This document shows positions 1 through 8,325 of a stretch of DNA of 64,000 nucleotides, piece by piece. Within the stretch, counting starts at the first letter, position 1. Each line of letters begins with the position of its first letter. The DNA comes from CANJBX01 sp035556735. GTDB lineage: Bacteria; Pseudomonadota; Alphaproteobacteria; Rhizobiales; Xanthobacteraceae. The DNA is taken from positions 310,001 to 374,000 of the forward strand of contig DATMFF010000002.1 in assembly GCA_035556735.1 (NCBI GenBank). Direction: 5' to 3'. Under the pieces are notes generated by a model, which had not been told where the DNA came from, ran no database searches, and saw nothing but the letters and a program-made list of their open reading frames with translations. Position numbers and translations under genes: made by a program.

Positions 1-211
1 GGCCGAATGCGAACCGGCCTTTGCCCTTCGCCTTTCTCTTGCGTTTCGGCTTGGTTTTGCCGCGCCTCTTGCTGGCGGCTTTGCCGGACTTGGAGCGTGC
101 GGGTTTGGCTGCGCCCTGGTCCTGCGAATCGTCTGCCGCCGGCTCGGCGGTCGGGCCGTCGTCATCCTCCGGCGGAGGCTCACGCCGCCCCTTGGCAGAT
201 GATCGTGCCAA
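1..211 (-). CDS. Partial gene, N-terminus with basic low-complexity tail
   Basis: The reading frame is open from the left window edge to a stop just upstream of base 211. No ATG lies in the open stretch. A TTG at 209-211 preceded by AGGGG about 7 bases upstream is the best start. The predicted N-terminus begins MARSSAKGRR, has an acidic/proline stretch (EPPPEDDDG) and then a Lys/Arg/Ala/Gly-rich stretch (KRKRKAKGKG). Such a tail resembles the cytoplasmic N-terminus of class A penicillin-binding proteins in this group, but the catalytic part lies outside the window, so the function is not assigned. It is divergent from the small secreted protein at 389. Confidence 0.5.
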   Translation of the reverse strand, partial: MARSSAKGRREPPPEDDDGPTAEPAADDSQDQGAAKPARSKSGKAASKRRGKTKPKRKRKAKGKGRFAFG

Positions 212-388
212 TTGGTTCCCCTGCCATCCCCTGCGGCTATCAGCGAAACCTAGAACGGTGCGTTTAAGAGGGCGTTAAACGGGGTTGTGGGTTGGCGTCT
301 GCGGAATCCGAATTCGGCTTCCGCACCCCTGGCGGCACGTCATAATGCCGTTGCCGGGATTCTCCGGCCGATCCTTTTGCGAGGCACC

Positions 389-643
389 ATGCGCAAGCTC
401 ACCGTCGTTCTGGCCATCGTGTTGGCCGCATCCGTATCCGTGGCCGAAGCGGCCGGCAAGAAGAAAGCTGCAGAGCCTGTCGATCTCAATGCCAACGGCA
501 AGAAGCTCGTGATGGACGGCCTGCCGCTGATCATGCCGTCTGCGGTCATGTATTACATGCTCTATCAGAAGCAACTTGAAGCCCAGAAGGCGGAGCAGGC
601 CAAGGTCGTCAAGGTGTCAGCGCGTAAGAAGAAAAAGCACTGA
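389..643 (+). CDS. Small secreted lysine-rich protein, unknown function
   Basis: An 84-residue protein starting at the ATG after a GAGG ribosome-binding site 5 bases upstream. An in-frame upstream start at 287 would add a non-hydrophobic leader and hide the signal peptide, so it was not chosen. Residues 1 to about 21 form a signal peptide (MRKLTVVLAIVLAASVSVAEA). The mature part has KKK near its start, a hydrophobic middle with the IMPSAVMYYMLYQ segment, a short helical stretch rich in Q/E/K/A and a C-terminal KKKKH. I do not recognise a family. It may be a small periplasmic or membrane-associated protein. Confidence 0.6.
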   Translation: MRKLTVVLAIVLAASVSVAEAAGKKKAAEPVDLNANGKKLVMDGLPLIMPSAVMYYMLYQKQLEAQKAEQAKVVKVSARKKKKH

Positions 644-660
644 GCCGGCCATCAACGCGG

Positions 661-688
661 GGCGCGGCGGCGAACCGCACGCCGCGCC
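661..688. terminator. GC-rich hairpin between convergent genes
   Basis: GGCGCGGCG (661-669) pairs perfectly with CGCCGCGCC (680-688), leaving a 10-base loop. It lies between the convergent ends of the small secreted gene (643) and glnD (725). No T-run follows on either strand, so intrinsic termination is only a possibility. Confidence 0.35.
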
Positions 689-724
689 TAAGCATGACCT
701 GAGAAATCAAGAGACGATGCTGCT

Positions 725-3523
725 CTAGGCGCTGCGCTTAGCGGGCTGTGCGTCCGTCGTCGTGAACAGTTGCAGCAATGCACGCTTGATCGCCGCCTGG
801 CGTGTCGGTGACGAGATTTTCGCTCCAACGAGATCGGTTACGTAGAACACGTCGACGGCGCGTTCTCCAAAGGTCGCGACGTGCGCCGATGCGATGTTCA
901 GGTTGAGCTTCGACATCGTCGTCGTCAGTTCGTAAAGCAGCCCGGGCCGGTCAAGGCCGTTGATTTCAACGACGGTATAGACGTTCGACCACTGATTGTT
1001 GATCGAGATCTCCGGCTCGATGGCGAAAGCCTTCGAACTGCTCTTGCCCGCGCGCCGCGCAACCAGCTCCGGCAGCTTGAGTTCGCCGGTGAGCGCCTTC
1101 TCGATTGCGTCAGCGATGCGCAGCGCGCGCCGATTCTCATCCTCGTCGAAATCGAACTCGCGCGAGACCGCGATGGTGTCGAGCGCAAGGCCGTCGGTGG
1201 TCGTGTAGATCTGTGCGTCGACGATGTTGGCGCCCGCCATGGCGCAGGCGCCGGCGATCACCGACAGCAGCCAAGGGTGGTCAGGCGTGAGCACAGTGAG
1301 GACCGTCACCCCACGCGCGGCATCAAGGCTGACGGTGGTCGCAAGCGATTTGCCGGCGGCTTCGGCCGAGCGTACGAAGCGCGCATGGGCCACTTTCGCA
1401 GGCAGGTCGACCTTGAGCCAGTAGGCCGGATAGTGCCGGGCGATGTAGCGTTCGATCTCCTCGCCCGGCCAGTCGGCGAGTTCGGCCCGCAGTTCCGCCT
1501 GTGCGAGAGCGACGCGCTGTGCACGATTGACTTCGGAGAATCCGCCGGTGAGCACCGGTTCGGTCTCGTAGTAGAGGGCGCGGAGGAGTTGAGCTTTCCA
1601 GCCGTTCCACACACCGGGGCCGACTGCTCGAATGTCGGCGGTGGTGAGGATCGTCAGCAGCTTCATGCGCTCGAGCGACTGCACGACGCCCACGAAATTC
1701 TCGATCGTCTTGCGATCGGACAGGTCGCGTGACTGTGCGACGCTCGACATGACGAGGTGATTCTCGATCAGCCAGACCACAGTGTCGGTTTCCGCCGGCG
1801 AGAGTCCGAAGCGGGGGCCTAGCCGCCGCGCGATGCGCGCACCGGCAACCGAATGGTCCTCGATGCGGCCCTTGGCCACGTCGTGCAGGAACAGCGCGAC
1901 GTAAAGGATATCGCGGTGGCTCGGGTGGATGGTGCGGAATAGTTCGTTGGCAAGGCCGTAGTCCGGGTTCTTTCCGGATTCGATCTCGGAAAGCACGCCG
2001 ATGCAGCGCAGCAGGTGCTCGTCGACAGTGTAGTGATGATACATATTGAACTGCATCATCGACACTACGCGGCCGAAATCGGGAACGAAACGTCCGAGGA
2101 CGCCGACCTCGTTCATCCGCCGCAGCACGACCTCGGCATCGTCCTTGGCGGTGAGGATTTCCATGAACAGCTTGTTGGCTTCGGCGTCCTCCCGCACGTC
2201 CTTGTCGATCAGCTTCAACGCTCGCGTGGCGGCGCGCATCGCATCCGGATGGAAGGCGAGCTTGTGCTTGAGGGCAACGTGGAAGATTCGGATGAGGTTG
2301 ACGGGATCGCGCTCGAAGGCATCCTCGGAAGCGATATTGATGCGGCTGTTCTCGATGATGAAGCGGGTGCCGGCAATCGGAGCGCGGCGACGGCGCGGGC
2401 GCAGCCGCAGCTTCTCCACCATGCGGTTGAGCACCGGCGCGCCGATCGCCTCACGGCTCTCCAGTCCTGCGCACAGGATCGCCGTCAGATCGCCGACGTC
2501 CTTGGCGATCAGGAAGTAGTGCTTCATGAAGCGCTCGACTTCCTTCAAGCCGGGATGGCTCGTGTACCCGAGCCGCACGGCGATGTCGCGCTGGATGTCG
2601 AAGGACAGGCGCTCCTCGGCGCGCCCGGTGAGGAAGTGCATGTGGCAGCGCACCGCCCACAGGAAATCTTCGCAGCGGCGGAACAACTGAAATTCCGAGC
2701 GGTCGAACACGCCGTGCTCGATCAGTTCCTCGGGCTCGCGCACGCGGTAGACGTACTTCGCGATCCAGAACAGCGTGTGCAGGTCTCGCAGGCCGCCCTT
2801 GCCATCCTTGACGTTGGGCTCGACGAGATAACGCGACATGCCAGCACGGCGGTGGCGCTCGTCGCGCTCCGCGAGCTTGGCCGTCACGAACTCGCGCGCT
2901 GTGCCTTGCGCGACCTGCTTGTCGAAGCGGGTGACAAGTTCGTCAAATAGCGCCTGATCACCGAGCAGGAAGCGGGCCTCGAGAATTGCCGTGCGGATCG
3001 TCATGTCCGCCTTGGCCTGCCGGATACACTCGTCGACCGAACGCGTCGCGTGTCCGACTTTGAGGCCGAGGTCCCACAGGCAATAGAGGATCATCTCCGC
3101 AACGGACTCTCCCCAAGCGGTCTGCTTGTAAGGGAGCACGAACAGGAGATCGATGTCCGAGCCGGGAGCCATCAGGCCACGGCCATAGCCTCCGGTTGCC
3201 ACGATCGCCATGCGCTCGGCTTCGGACGGGTTGTCGGACGTGTAGAGATACTTGCGTGCAAACTCGAACAGCAGGCGGATGATCTCGTCCTGCAGGTGGC
3301 AGAGTCGCTCGGCGCAGTGGCGGCCACGGCGATCCTTGAGCAGCAGTTCCTCGGCGACCCTGCGCCCTTCCGTGAGCGCCACTTTCAGCCGCTGGGCGAC
3401 GGCCGTGCGCATCTCTCCCTCCCGGCCGGCATAGGATTGGGCGATGCCCGCGAGATCGGCGGTGACGGCGTCAAAATCGACGAGGTCGCTCGCCGTCTTC
3501 GTGGACTGAGTGGAGGTGAGCAT
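725..3523 (-). CDS. glnD: Bifunctional [protein-PII] uridylyltransferase/uridylyl-removing enzyme
   Basis: A 932-residue cytoplasmic nitrogen sensor that uridylylates PII (GlnB/GlnK) when glutamine is low and removes UMP when glutamine is high. The nucleotidyltransferase site GSDIDLLF is at about residues 121-128 inside GGYGRGLMAPGSD. The HD phosphohydrolase motif LFLHDVAKGR lies mid-protein. Two C-terminal ACT domains (around VTVLTPDHPWLL and NGLDRPGLLYELT) bind glutamine. The length is normal for the family. The ATG at 3521-3523 was chosen over an in-frame start 84 bases upstream because it follows CAGGG and the extra residues look like leader sequence. The gene is transcribed away from the ABC transporter. 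All catalytic motifs look intact. Confidence 0.96.
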   Translation of the reverse strand: MLTSTQSTKTASDLVDFDAVTADLAGIAQSYAGREGEMRTAVAQRLKVALTEGRRVAEELLLKDRRGRHCAERLCHLQDEIIRLLFEFARKYLYTSDNPSEAERMAIVATGGYGRGLMAPGSDIDLLFVLPYKQTAWGESVAEMILYCLWDLGLKVGHATRSVDECIRQAKADMTIRTAILEARFLLGDQALFDELVTRFDKQVAQGTAREFVTAKLAERDERHRRAGMSRYLVEPNVKDGKGGLRDLHTLFWIAKYVYRVREPEELIEHGVFDRSEFQLFRRCEDFLWAVRCHMHFLTGRAEERLSFDIQRDIAVRLGYTSHPGLKEVERFMKHYFLIAKDVGDLTAILCAGLESREAIGAPVLNRMVEKLRLRPRRRRAPIAGTRFIIENSRINIASEDAFERDPVNLIRIFHVALKHKLAFHPDAMRAATRALKLIDKDVREDAEANKLFMEILTAKDDAEVVLRRMNEVGVLGRFVPDFGRVVSMMQFNMYHHYTVDEHLLRCIGVLSEIESGKNPDYGLANELFRTIHPSHRDILYVALFLHDVAKGRIEDHSVAGARIARRLGPRFGLSPAETDTVVWLIENHLVMSSVAQSRDLSDRKTIENFVGVVQSLERMKLLTILTTADIRAVGPGVWNGWKAQLLRALYYETEPVLTGGFSEVNRAQRVALAQAELRAELADWPGEEIERYIARHYPAYWLKVDLPAKVAHARFVRSAEAAGKSLATTVSLDAARGVTVLTVLTPDHPWLLSVIAGACAMAGANIVDAQIYTTTDGLALDTIAVSREFDFDEDENRRALRIADAIEKALTGELKLPELVARRAGKSSSKAFAIEPEISINNQWSNVYTVVEINGLDRPGLLYELTTTMSKLNLNIASAHVATFGERAVDVFYVTDLVGAKISSPTRQAAIKRALLQLFTTTDAQPAKRSA

Positions 3524-3672
3524 GGCCCTGGGATAGCGGAGCGCGCAGGCGCTGTCATCGCGCCCGAGCGGGGCGCGCGGAAATATGAGCGATGGCAAAC
3601 ATTGCATCGTGGTGGCGACGATACGGGAAAATTTATCCCTTGCGGAGCCGAATACTAATTATCTCATTCTAA

Positions 3673-3701
3673 TTGACCGTAAAAAAGGTCACCTCTATAG
3701 A
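3673..3701 (+). promoter_or_regulatory. Sigma-70 type promoter for the ABC transporter leader
   Basis: TTGACC (3673-3678), a 17-base spacer, then TATAGA (3696-3701). This is close to consensus and embedded in the most AT-rich stretch of the neighbourhood. Transcription would start near 3708, directly at the 5' edge of the SAM-II-like aptamer, as expected for this riboswitch class. The position is seen in the sequence; activity is inferred. Confidence 0.7.
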
Positions 3702-3710
3702 ATAAAACCA

Positions 3711-3763
3711 GCGCCGATTTGAGCATCGCAGCTTGCGGGCGCTTAACAAATGCAGCTAAAGCG
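3711..3763 (+). promoter_or_regulatory. SAM-II-like riboswitch aptamer
   Basis: The elements GCGCC-GATTT (3711-3720), TTGC followed by GGCGC (3733-3742), and AAATGCAGCTAAAG (3748-3761) occur in the order and spacing of the alphaproteobacterial SAM-II (metA-type) aptamer. The family, as I remember it, shows GCGC-GAUUU, UUGC-GCGC and AAAUGUAGCUAAA. GCGCC (3711-3715) pairs with GGCGC (3738-3742) as the P1 stem. The 3' AGCTAAA element would make the pseudoknot. SAM-II elements normally repress methionine-pathway genes when S-adenosylmethionine is abundant. Here the downstream gene is an SsuA/NMT1-type transporter about 110 bases away, so control may act on a downstream hairpin rather than directly on the ribosome-binding site. 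A covariance search was not possible. Confidence 0.72.
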
Positions 3764-3791
3764 CGGGGCTTGCCCCCGTCGCCGCGCTGAC

Positions 3792-3811
3792 GGCGGGCCG
3801 AAAATCCCGCC
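3792..3811 (+). promoter_or_regulatory. Leader hairpin between aptamer and transporter start
   Basis: GGCGGG (3792-3797) pairs with CCCGCC (3806-3811) across an 8-base loop. A competing stem AGCGCGG (3760-3766) with CCGCGCT (3782-3788) begins at the 3' edge of the SAM-II-like element. These overlapping options could form an expression platform. This is inferred from pairing only. Confidence 0.35.
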
Positions 3812-3872
3812 TCCATCAACCGGCCGGTGTCCGCAACTGGGAATGCGGTCCAGCCACTCCATGGAGGTCATC

Positions 3873-4847
3873 ATGACCCGTGTTTCCCGACGCACTGTGT
3901 TCGCCCTTGCCGTCTTGTCGCTGGCCGTGCCGGGCATTGCCCTCGCAGATCCCGCCAAGGAAGTTCGGATCGATTGGGCCACCTACAATCCAGTCTCGAT
4001 GCTGCTCAAGCAGAAGGGCTTCCTGGAAAAGGAATTCGCCAAGGACGGAATCAAGGTCACCTGGGTGAAGACCGTCAGCTCGGCGAATGCGCTGCAGTTC
4101 CTCAGCGCCGGCTCGATCGACTTCGGATCGACCGCGGGTTCGGCCGCGCTGGTCGGCAAGATCAACGGCAATCCCATCAAGTCGATCTACGTCTATTCGC
4201 GTCCCGAATGGACTGCGCTGGTCACCGGCAAGGACAGCAAGATCAACACCCTGGCCGACCTCAAGGGCAAGCGCGTCGCCATGGTGCGCGGCACCGATCC
4301 GCACATCTTCCTGGTGCGCGCGTTGCTGTCCGCTGGTCTCACCGACAAGGACATCCAGCCTGTGCTCGTGCAGCAGCACGCCGATGGCGGCACTGCATTG
4401 CTGCGCGGTGACGTCGACGCCTGGGCCGGCCTCGACCCCATGATGGCGCAGCACGAGATCAAGGATGGCGCCAAGTTGTTCTACCGCAAGCCCGAGGCCA
4501 ACACCTGGGGCATCCTCAATTCGCGCGAGGAGTTCCTCAAGGATAACCCGGCGATCACGCGGCGCGTCCTCGCCGCCTATGAGGAGGCGCGCAAGTACTC
4601 GCTCGCTCACTATGACGAGCTCAAGAAAATCTTCATCGGCGTGACCAATCTGGATGGAGCGGTGGTCGACAAGCAGCTCAAGGAGCGCACTGACCTGACG
4701 CACAATCGTATCGGTCCGGCGCAGCGTGACTCGATCCTGGAAGCGGGGCTCGCGTTGCAGAAGGCTGGCGTCATCAAATCCGGCATCGACGTCAAGAAGG
4801 CGCTCGATGATCTCGTCGCCGACGAATACGTGCCGGTGACGAACTGA
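3873..4847 (+). CDS. ABC transporter periplasmic binding protein, SsuA/TauA/NMT1 family
   Basis: A 324-residue periplasmic solute-binding protein. The start at 3873 follows GGAGG by 5 bases and gives a clean signal peptide (residues 1 to about 25, ending GIALA before DPAKEV). An upstream in-frame ATG at 3750 lies in the leader and is rejected. The mature protein has the family pattern: an opening beta strand RIDWATYNP, SSANALQFLSAGSIDFGS, then LADLKGKRVAMVRGTDPH. The family carries aliphatic sulfonates, taurine or thiamin-precursor-like molecules; the substrate cannot be read from sequence. It heads an ABC operon with the permease and ATPase. The SAM-II-like leader suggests a sulfur or methionine-related ligand (inference). 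Confidence 0.88.
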   Translation: MTRVSRRTVFALAVLSLAVPGIALADPAKEVRIDWATYNPVSMLLKQKGFLEKEFAKDGIKVTWVKTVSSANALQFLSAGSIDFGSTAGSAALVGKINGNPIKSIYVYSRPEWTALVTGKDSKINTLADLKGKRVAMVRGTDPHIFLVRALLSAGLTDKDIQPVLVQQHADGGTALLRGDVDAWAGLDPMMAQHEIKDGAKLFYRKPEANTWGILNSREEFLKDNPAITRRVLAAYEEARKYSLAHYDELKKIFIGVTNLDGAVVDKQLKERTDLTHNRIGPAQRDSILEAGLALQKAGVIKSGIDVKKALDDLVADEYVPVTN

Positions 4848-4948
4848 CGCGTGGACCGGTCGAGATTGAGTGGGCGGAGCGGTTGCTCTGCGAACTATCC
4901 GCCCGCTTCATCCCCTTGGAGCAACGACTTGCCTTTGACGAGCCGGTT

Positions 4949-5797
4949 ATGTCTCTTGCTGCGATGAGCACGGTCGCGCAATCTGAAGCCGCCTCCGCTG
5001 TGCCGCGCCGGCGCAACCGCGCGCGGCTGGCGCGTCCATTCCTCGGGCTGATCTTTCCAGTCGGGCTCGCGGTCTTCTGGGAGATCGCCGTGCGGGCCGG
5101 CCTGTCCAATGGCCGCCTGGTGCCGCCCCCGTCGGTCATCTTCGATACGTTCGTCGAGCTCGCGCGCAGCGGGGACTTGCAGCTTCATGCCGCCGCCACG
5201 ATCTGGCGCGTGGCCGCCGGCTTCGTTTGCGGCGTCGCCGCCGGCACGATTCTTGGAGCGCTTGCCGGCTACTCGGCGCTTTTGCACCGTCTCGTAGACC
5301 CGACCTTGCAGGCGCTGCGCTCGATCCCGTCGATCGCATGGGTGCCGTTGTTCATCCTCTGGTTCGGAATATTCGAGGCGTCGAAGATCATCCTGATCGC
5401 GGTCGGCGTATTCTTTCCTGTCTATCTCGGGGTGATGGGCGCGGTGGCGTCTGTGGATCGTAAGATCGTCGAGGTCGGCCGTGTGTTCCGCCTGTCCGGC
5501 TTCGACATGATCAAGCGCATCCTGCTGCCGGCCGTGCTGCCGGCTTACGTGCTCTCGCTGCGCGCCGGCCTCGGCCTCGGGTGGATGTTCGTCGTCGCGG
5601 CGGAGTTTCTCGGCGCCTCCACCGGGCTCGGCTTCCTGCTCATCGACGGGCAGCAGCTCGGCAAGCCGGCGCAGATCGTCGCGGCCATCGTCGCGTTCGC
5701 CATTCTTGGCAAGCTTACCGACTGGCTGATCGTCATCGCCACTAATCCGCTGCTGCGTTGGCAGGATTCGTTCGGCGCGCGTCACGGGAGCGCCTGA
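4949..5797 (+). CDS. ABC transporter permease, SsuC/TauC family
   Basis: An inner-membrane permease of 282 residues with about six hydrophobic segments, starting with LIFPVGLAVFWEIAVRAG. The EAA-like cytoplasmic loop (VFRLSGFDMIKRILLPAVLP) contacts the ATPase. The start is uncertain. The ATG at 4949 and one at 4964 both lack a strong ribosome-binding site, and an in-frame start at 4883 adds a non-hydrophobic leader. The stop overlaps the ATPase start (TGATG), showing tight coupling. It forms the membrane channel of the SAM-II-preceded importer. Confidence 0.87.
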   Translation: MSLAAMSTVAQSEAASAVPRRRNRARLARPFLGLIFPVGLAVFWEIAVRAGLSNGRLVPPPSVIFDTFVELARSGDLQLHAAATIWRVAAGFVCGVAAGTILGALAGYSALLHRLVDPTLQALRSIPSIAWVPLFILWFGIFEASKIILIAVGVFFPVYLGVMGAVASVDRKIVEVGRVFRLSGFDMIKRILLPAVLPAYVLSLRAGLGLGWMFVVAAEFLGASTGLGFLLIDGQQLGKPAQIVAAIVAFAILGKLTDWLIVIATNPLLRWQDSFGARHGSA

Positions 5798-6591
5798 TGC
5801 TCGCGCTCGAACGGGTCGGCAAGACCTATCCCAACGACGTGCGCGCTCTCGACGCGGTTACACTCAACGTCGCCCTCGGCGAGATCGTCGCGGTGGTCGG
5901 CGGGTCGGGCTGCGGCAAGTCGACGATGCTGCGCGCGATCAGCGGCCTCGACACGCCGACCGAAGGCACCGTGAGCCTCGACGGCGAGCCGATCCGTGCG
6001 CCGCACGAGAAGATCGGCATGATCTTCCAGGAGCCGCGCCTGCTGCCCTGGCTCAGCGTGGCCGACAACGTCGGCTTCGGCCTCGCCGGCTGCCCGAAGG
6101 TCGAGCGCCGTCGCCGCGTCGGCGAGGCGATCGAGCGCGTCGGCCTCGCCGAAAAGGCGGACGTGTGGCCGCGCGAGCTCTCGGGTGGTCAGGCGCAGCG
6201 CGTCGCGATCGCGCGGGCGCTGGTCACGCGGCCGGAGGTATTGCTGCTCGACGAGCCCTTTTCCGCGCTCGACGCCTTCACCCGCGTCGACTTGCAGGAC
6301 CACCTGCTCGACCTGTGGGCCGACACCAAGCCGACGTTGATTGTCGTCACCCACGACGTCGAGGAGGCGATCGTGCTTGCTGACCGCATCGTCGTGATGC
6401 GGCCGCAGCCGGGCCGCGTGCAGGAGGACATCGTCACCAACCTGCCGCGCCCGCGTGATCGCCGCTCCGCCGCGTTCGACTTCGCCAAGCGCCGCGTCAT
6501 GGCCGCGCTCGATCGCTCGCTCGAGCGGCGCCCGGCGGTCAGGGCGCCTGCCGCAGATGGTTCGTCCGACAGCACATCGCACTGGTGGTGA
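5797..6591 (+). CDS. ABC transporter ATP-binding protein, SsuB/TauB family
   Basis: A 264-residue cytoplasmic ATPase powering the importer. Visible motifs are Walker A GGSGCGKST, Q-loop FQEPRLLPW, signature LSGGQAQR, Walker B VLLLDEPF and the switch histidine in VVTHDVEEA. The ATG overlaps the permease stop by one base, replacing a longer in-frame opening inside the permease gene. The C-terminal tail after about residue 235 is Arg-rich and proline-containing. The three genes 3873-6591 make a complete importer. Confidence 0.93.
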   Translation: MLALERVGKTYPNDVRALDAVTLNVALGEIVAVVGGSGCGKSTMLRAISGLDTPTEGTVSLDGEPIRAPHEKIGMIFQEPRLLPWLSVADNVGFGLAGCPKVERRRRVGEAIERVGLAEKADVWPRELSGGQAQRVAIARALVTRPEVLLLDEPFSALDAFTRVDLQDHLLDLWADTKPTLIVVTHDVEEAIVLADRIVVMRPQPGRVQEDIVTNLPRPRDRRSAAFDFAKRRVMAALDRSLERRPAVRAPAADGSSDSTSHWW

Positions 6592-6637
6592 AAGCGCTCC
6601 CGTAAAGCTATGTTGCCTGCTCATCGCGGGGTACGCC

Positions 6638-7696
6638 ATGATCAGCTTCGACCTTTGCCAATGCGGCGCACCGCTGCAGCGCATGGAGCGGCCGACCCCT
6701 GCGCCGGTCGGCGGGGAGGTGCTGCTCAAGGTGCTGGCCAGCGGCGTCTGCCACAGCGATCTGCACATCTGTGACGGCCACTACGACATGGGGGGCGGCA
6801 AGCGCATCGAACTGCTGGCGCGCGGTCTGCTCACGCTGCCGCTGACGCTCGGTCACGAGATCGTTGGCGAGGTGGTGGCGGTGGGCCCCGAGGCGGGCGG
6901 CGTTGCGGTCGGCGACCGGCGGCTGGTGTTCCCATGGATCGGTTGCGGTACCTGCGCGGTCTGCGCTGGCGGCGAGGAGCAGATGTGCTCCAACCCGCGC
7001 TTCCTCGGTGTCTTCGCCAACGGCGGCTACGGCGACCATGTGCTGGTCCCGCATGCACGCTACCTGCTCGGCATCGGCGGTCTGTCGCCCGAGCGCGTGG
7101 CACCGTTGGCGTGCTCGGGCGTTACGACCTTTGGTGCGCTGAAGAAGCTTGGGTCCTCGCTGCAGCGAGATCCGCTTGTCATCATCGGGGCGGGCGGGCT
7201 CGGACTGATGTGCCTCGCCTTGGCAAAGGCCATGGGCAGTCCCGGCGTGATAGTGGTCGATGTCGATCAGCGCAAGCGCGAGGCGGCGCTCGAGGCCGGC
7301 GCGCTGGCGGCGGTCGACGGCAGCGCCAAGGACGCGGCAAAGCAGATCGCGAAGCTCGCCGGCGGCGGCGCCCGCTCGGCGCTCGATCTCGCCGGCTCGT
7401 CCGCCTCGGCGCGTGTTGGCATCGACTGCCTGGCCAAGGGTGGGAGGTTGGTGGTGGTGGGCCTGTTCGGCGGCGAGGTGACGATCTCGACGCCGCTGTT
7501 TCCGCTCAAGTCGATCATCATCCAGGGATCCTATGTCGGCAGTCTCGACGAGATGGAGGAGTTGCTCGACCTGGTCCGCCGTACCGGTCTGCCCACGCTC
7601 CCGATCGCGACGCGCCCGCTGGATCAGGCCGATGCGGCGCTCAACGACCTGCGTGCCGGCAAGGTCGTCGGCCGCGTGGTGCTGACGCCGTCGTGA
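6638..7696 (+). CDS. Zinc-dependent alcohol dehydrogenase (MDR family)
   Basis: A 352-residue medium-chain dehydrogenase. The catalytic zinc ligands are in SGVCHSDLH and GHEIVGE. The structural zinc cysteines are in CGTCAVCAGGEEQMC. The Rossmann NAD(P) site is IIGAGGLGLM. The start at 6638 is the ATG that gives the normal family N-terminus MISFDLCQC; the open frame upstream overlaps the ABC ATPase gene. Substrate unknown. It lies 46 bases after the transporter ATPase and may be co-transcribed. A role with aromatic aldehydes or alcohols from the neighbouring catabolic genes is possible but unsupported. Confidence 0.88.
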   Translation: MISFDLCQCGAPLQRMERPTPAPVGGEVLLKVLASGVCHSDLHICDGHYDMGGGKRIELLARGLLTLPLTLGHEIVGEVVAVGPEAGGVAVGDRRLVFPWIGCGTCAVCAGGEEQMCSNPRFLGVFANGGYGDHVLVPHARYLLGIGGLSPERVAPLACSGVTTFGALKKLGSSLQRDPLVIIGAGGLGLMCLALAKAMGSPGVIVVDVDQRKREAALEAGALAAVDGSAKDAAKQIAKLAGGGARSALDLAGSSASARVGIDCLAKGGRLVVVGLFGGEVTISTPLFPLKSIIIQGSYVGSLDEMEELLDLVRRTGLPTLPIATRPLDQADAALNDLRAGKVVGRVVLTPS

Positions 7697-7792
7697 ATTC
7701 AGCTGAACCCGATGGCGTGCTAGATGCGGCGGCGCGCGCCCCTCTGGTCCGCCCCGAAGCCAATTCATGATGTTCAAAACAGGAGTGTTGCA

Positions 7793-8302
7793 ATGGATGC
7801 CGCCGAACTGCGCGCGATGCAGGCGCCGATCAAGGACCGCTACAAGAATGACCCCAAGGCCGCCTTCATTACCTTGCGCGCGAAAGGCGCGATCGACGAA
7901 GCGCACATTTCCTGCAAGGTCGAGACCGGGCGGGCGCTCGCGGTGGCGGGTCTGCATCCGGCCACCGGTGGATCGGGCATGGAGCTGTGCTCGGGCGACA
8001 TGCTGCTGGAGGCGCTGGTTGCCTGCGCGGGCGTGACGCTCAAGGCTGTCGCCACGGCGCTCGACATCAAGCTCAAGGCCGGCCACGTCTCGGCGGAGGG
8101 TGACCTCGATTTCCGCGGTACGCTCGGAGTCGCCAAGGATGCGCCGGTCGGCTTCGCGCAGATACGGCTGACGTTCGACGTTGACACTGACGAGCCGCAG
8201 GAAAAGCTCGACCAGCTGCTCAAGCTCACTGAGCGCTACTGCGTCGTCTATCAGACCATCAAGAGCGGCCCGCCGGTCGAGGTGCGGATGCAGCGGGTGT
8301 GA
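7793..8302 (+). CDS. OsmC family protein
   Basis: A 169-residue protein of the OsmC/Ohr/YhfA superfamily. The two conserved cysteines are visible in LLEALVACAGVTL and in LTERYCVVYQT, the positions of the peroxidatic and resolving cysteines. Family members reduce organic or fatty-acid hydroperoxides; a YhfA-like role without proven peroxidase activity is also possible. The ATG at 7793 gives MDAAELRAMQ and follows AGGAG about 8 bases upstream; an earlier in-frame start adds an unlikely Arg-rich leader. It is convergent with mutS, with only 23 bases between them. Confidence 0.8.
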   Translation: MDAAELRAMQAPIKDRYKNDPKAAFITLRAKGAIDEAHISCKVETGRALAVAGLHPATGGSGMELCSGDMLLEALVACAGVTLKAVATALDIKLKAGHVSAEGDLDFRGTLGVAKDAPVGFAQIRLTFDVDTDEPQEKLDQLLKLTERYCVVYQTIKSGPPVEVRMQRV

Positions 8303-8325
8303 ACGCGCCGCCCTAGGGCTGTTCG

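Larger units (their letters stand above)
3524..3872. other. 349-bp intergenic region carrying a promoter and a riboswitch-like leader
   Basis: No convincing protein gene. The region lies between divergent glnD and the ABC transporter. Its middle (about 3648-3710) is strikingly AT-rich for this genome and holds a sigma-70 promoter pointing right. Next comes a SAM-II-like aptamer at 3711-3763 and then a GC-rich leader with hairpins, up to the ribosome-binding site GGAGG at 3863-3867. An in-frame ATG at 3750 lies inside the aptamer and is probably not the start. Confidence 0.7.

Noticed and set aside
3711..3763. TPP riboswitch before the NMT1-type binding protein
   Set aside because: The CTGAGA thi-box core is absent, while the SAM-II elements are present in order.
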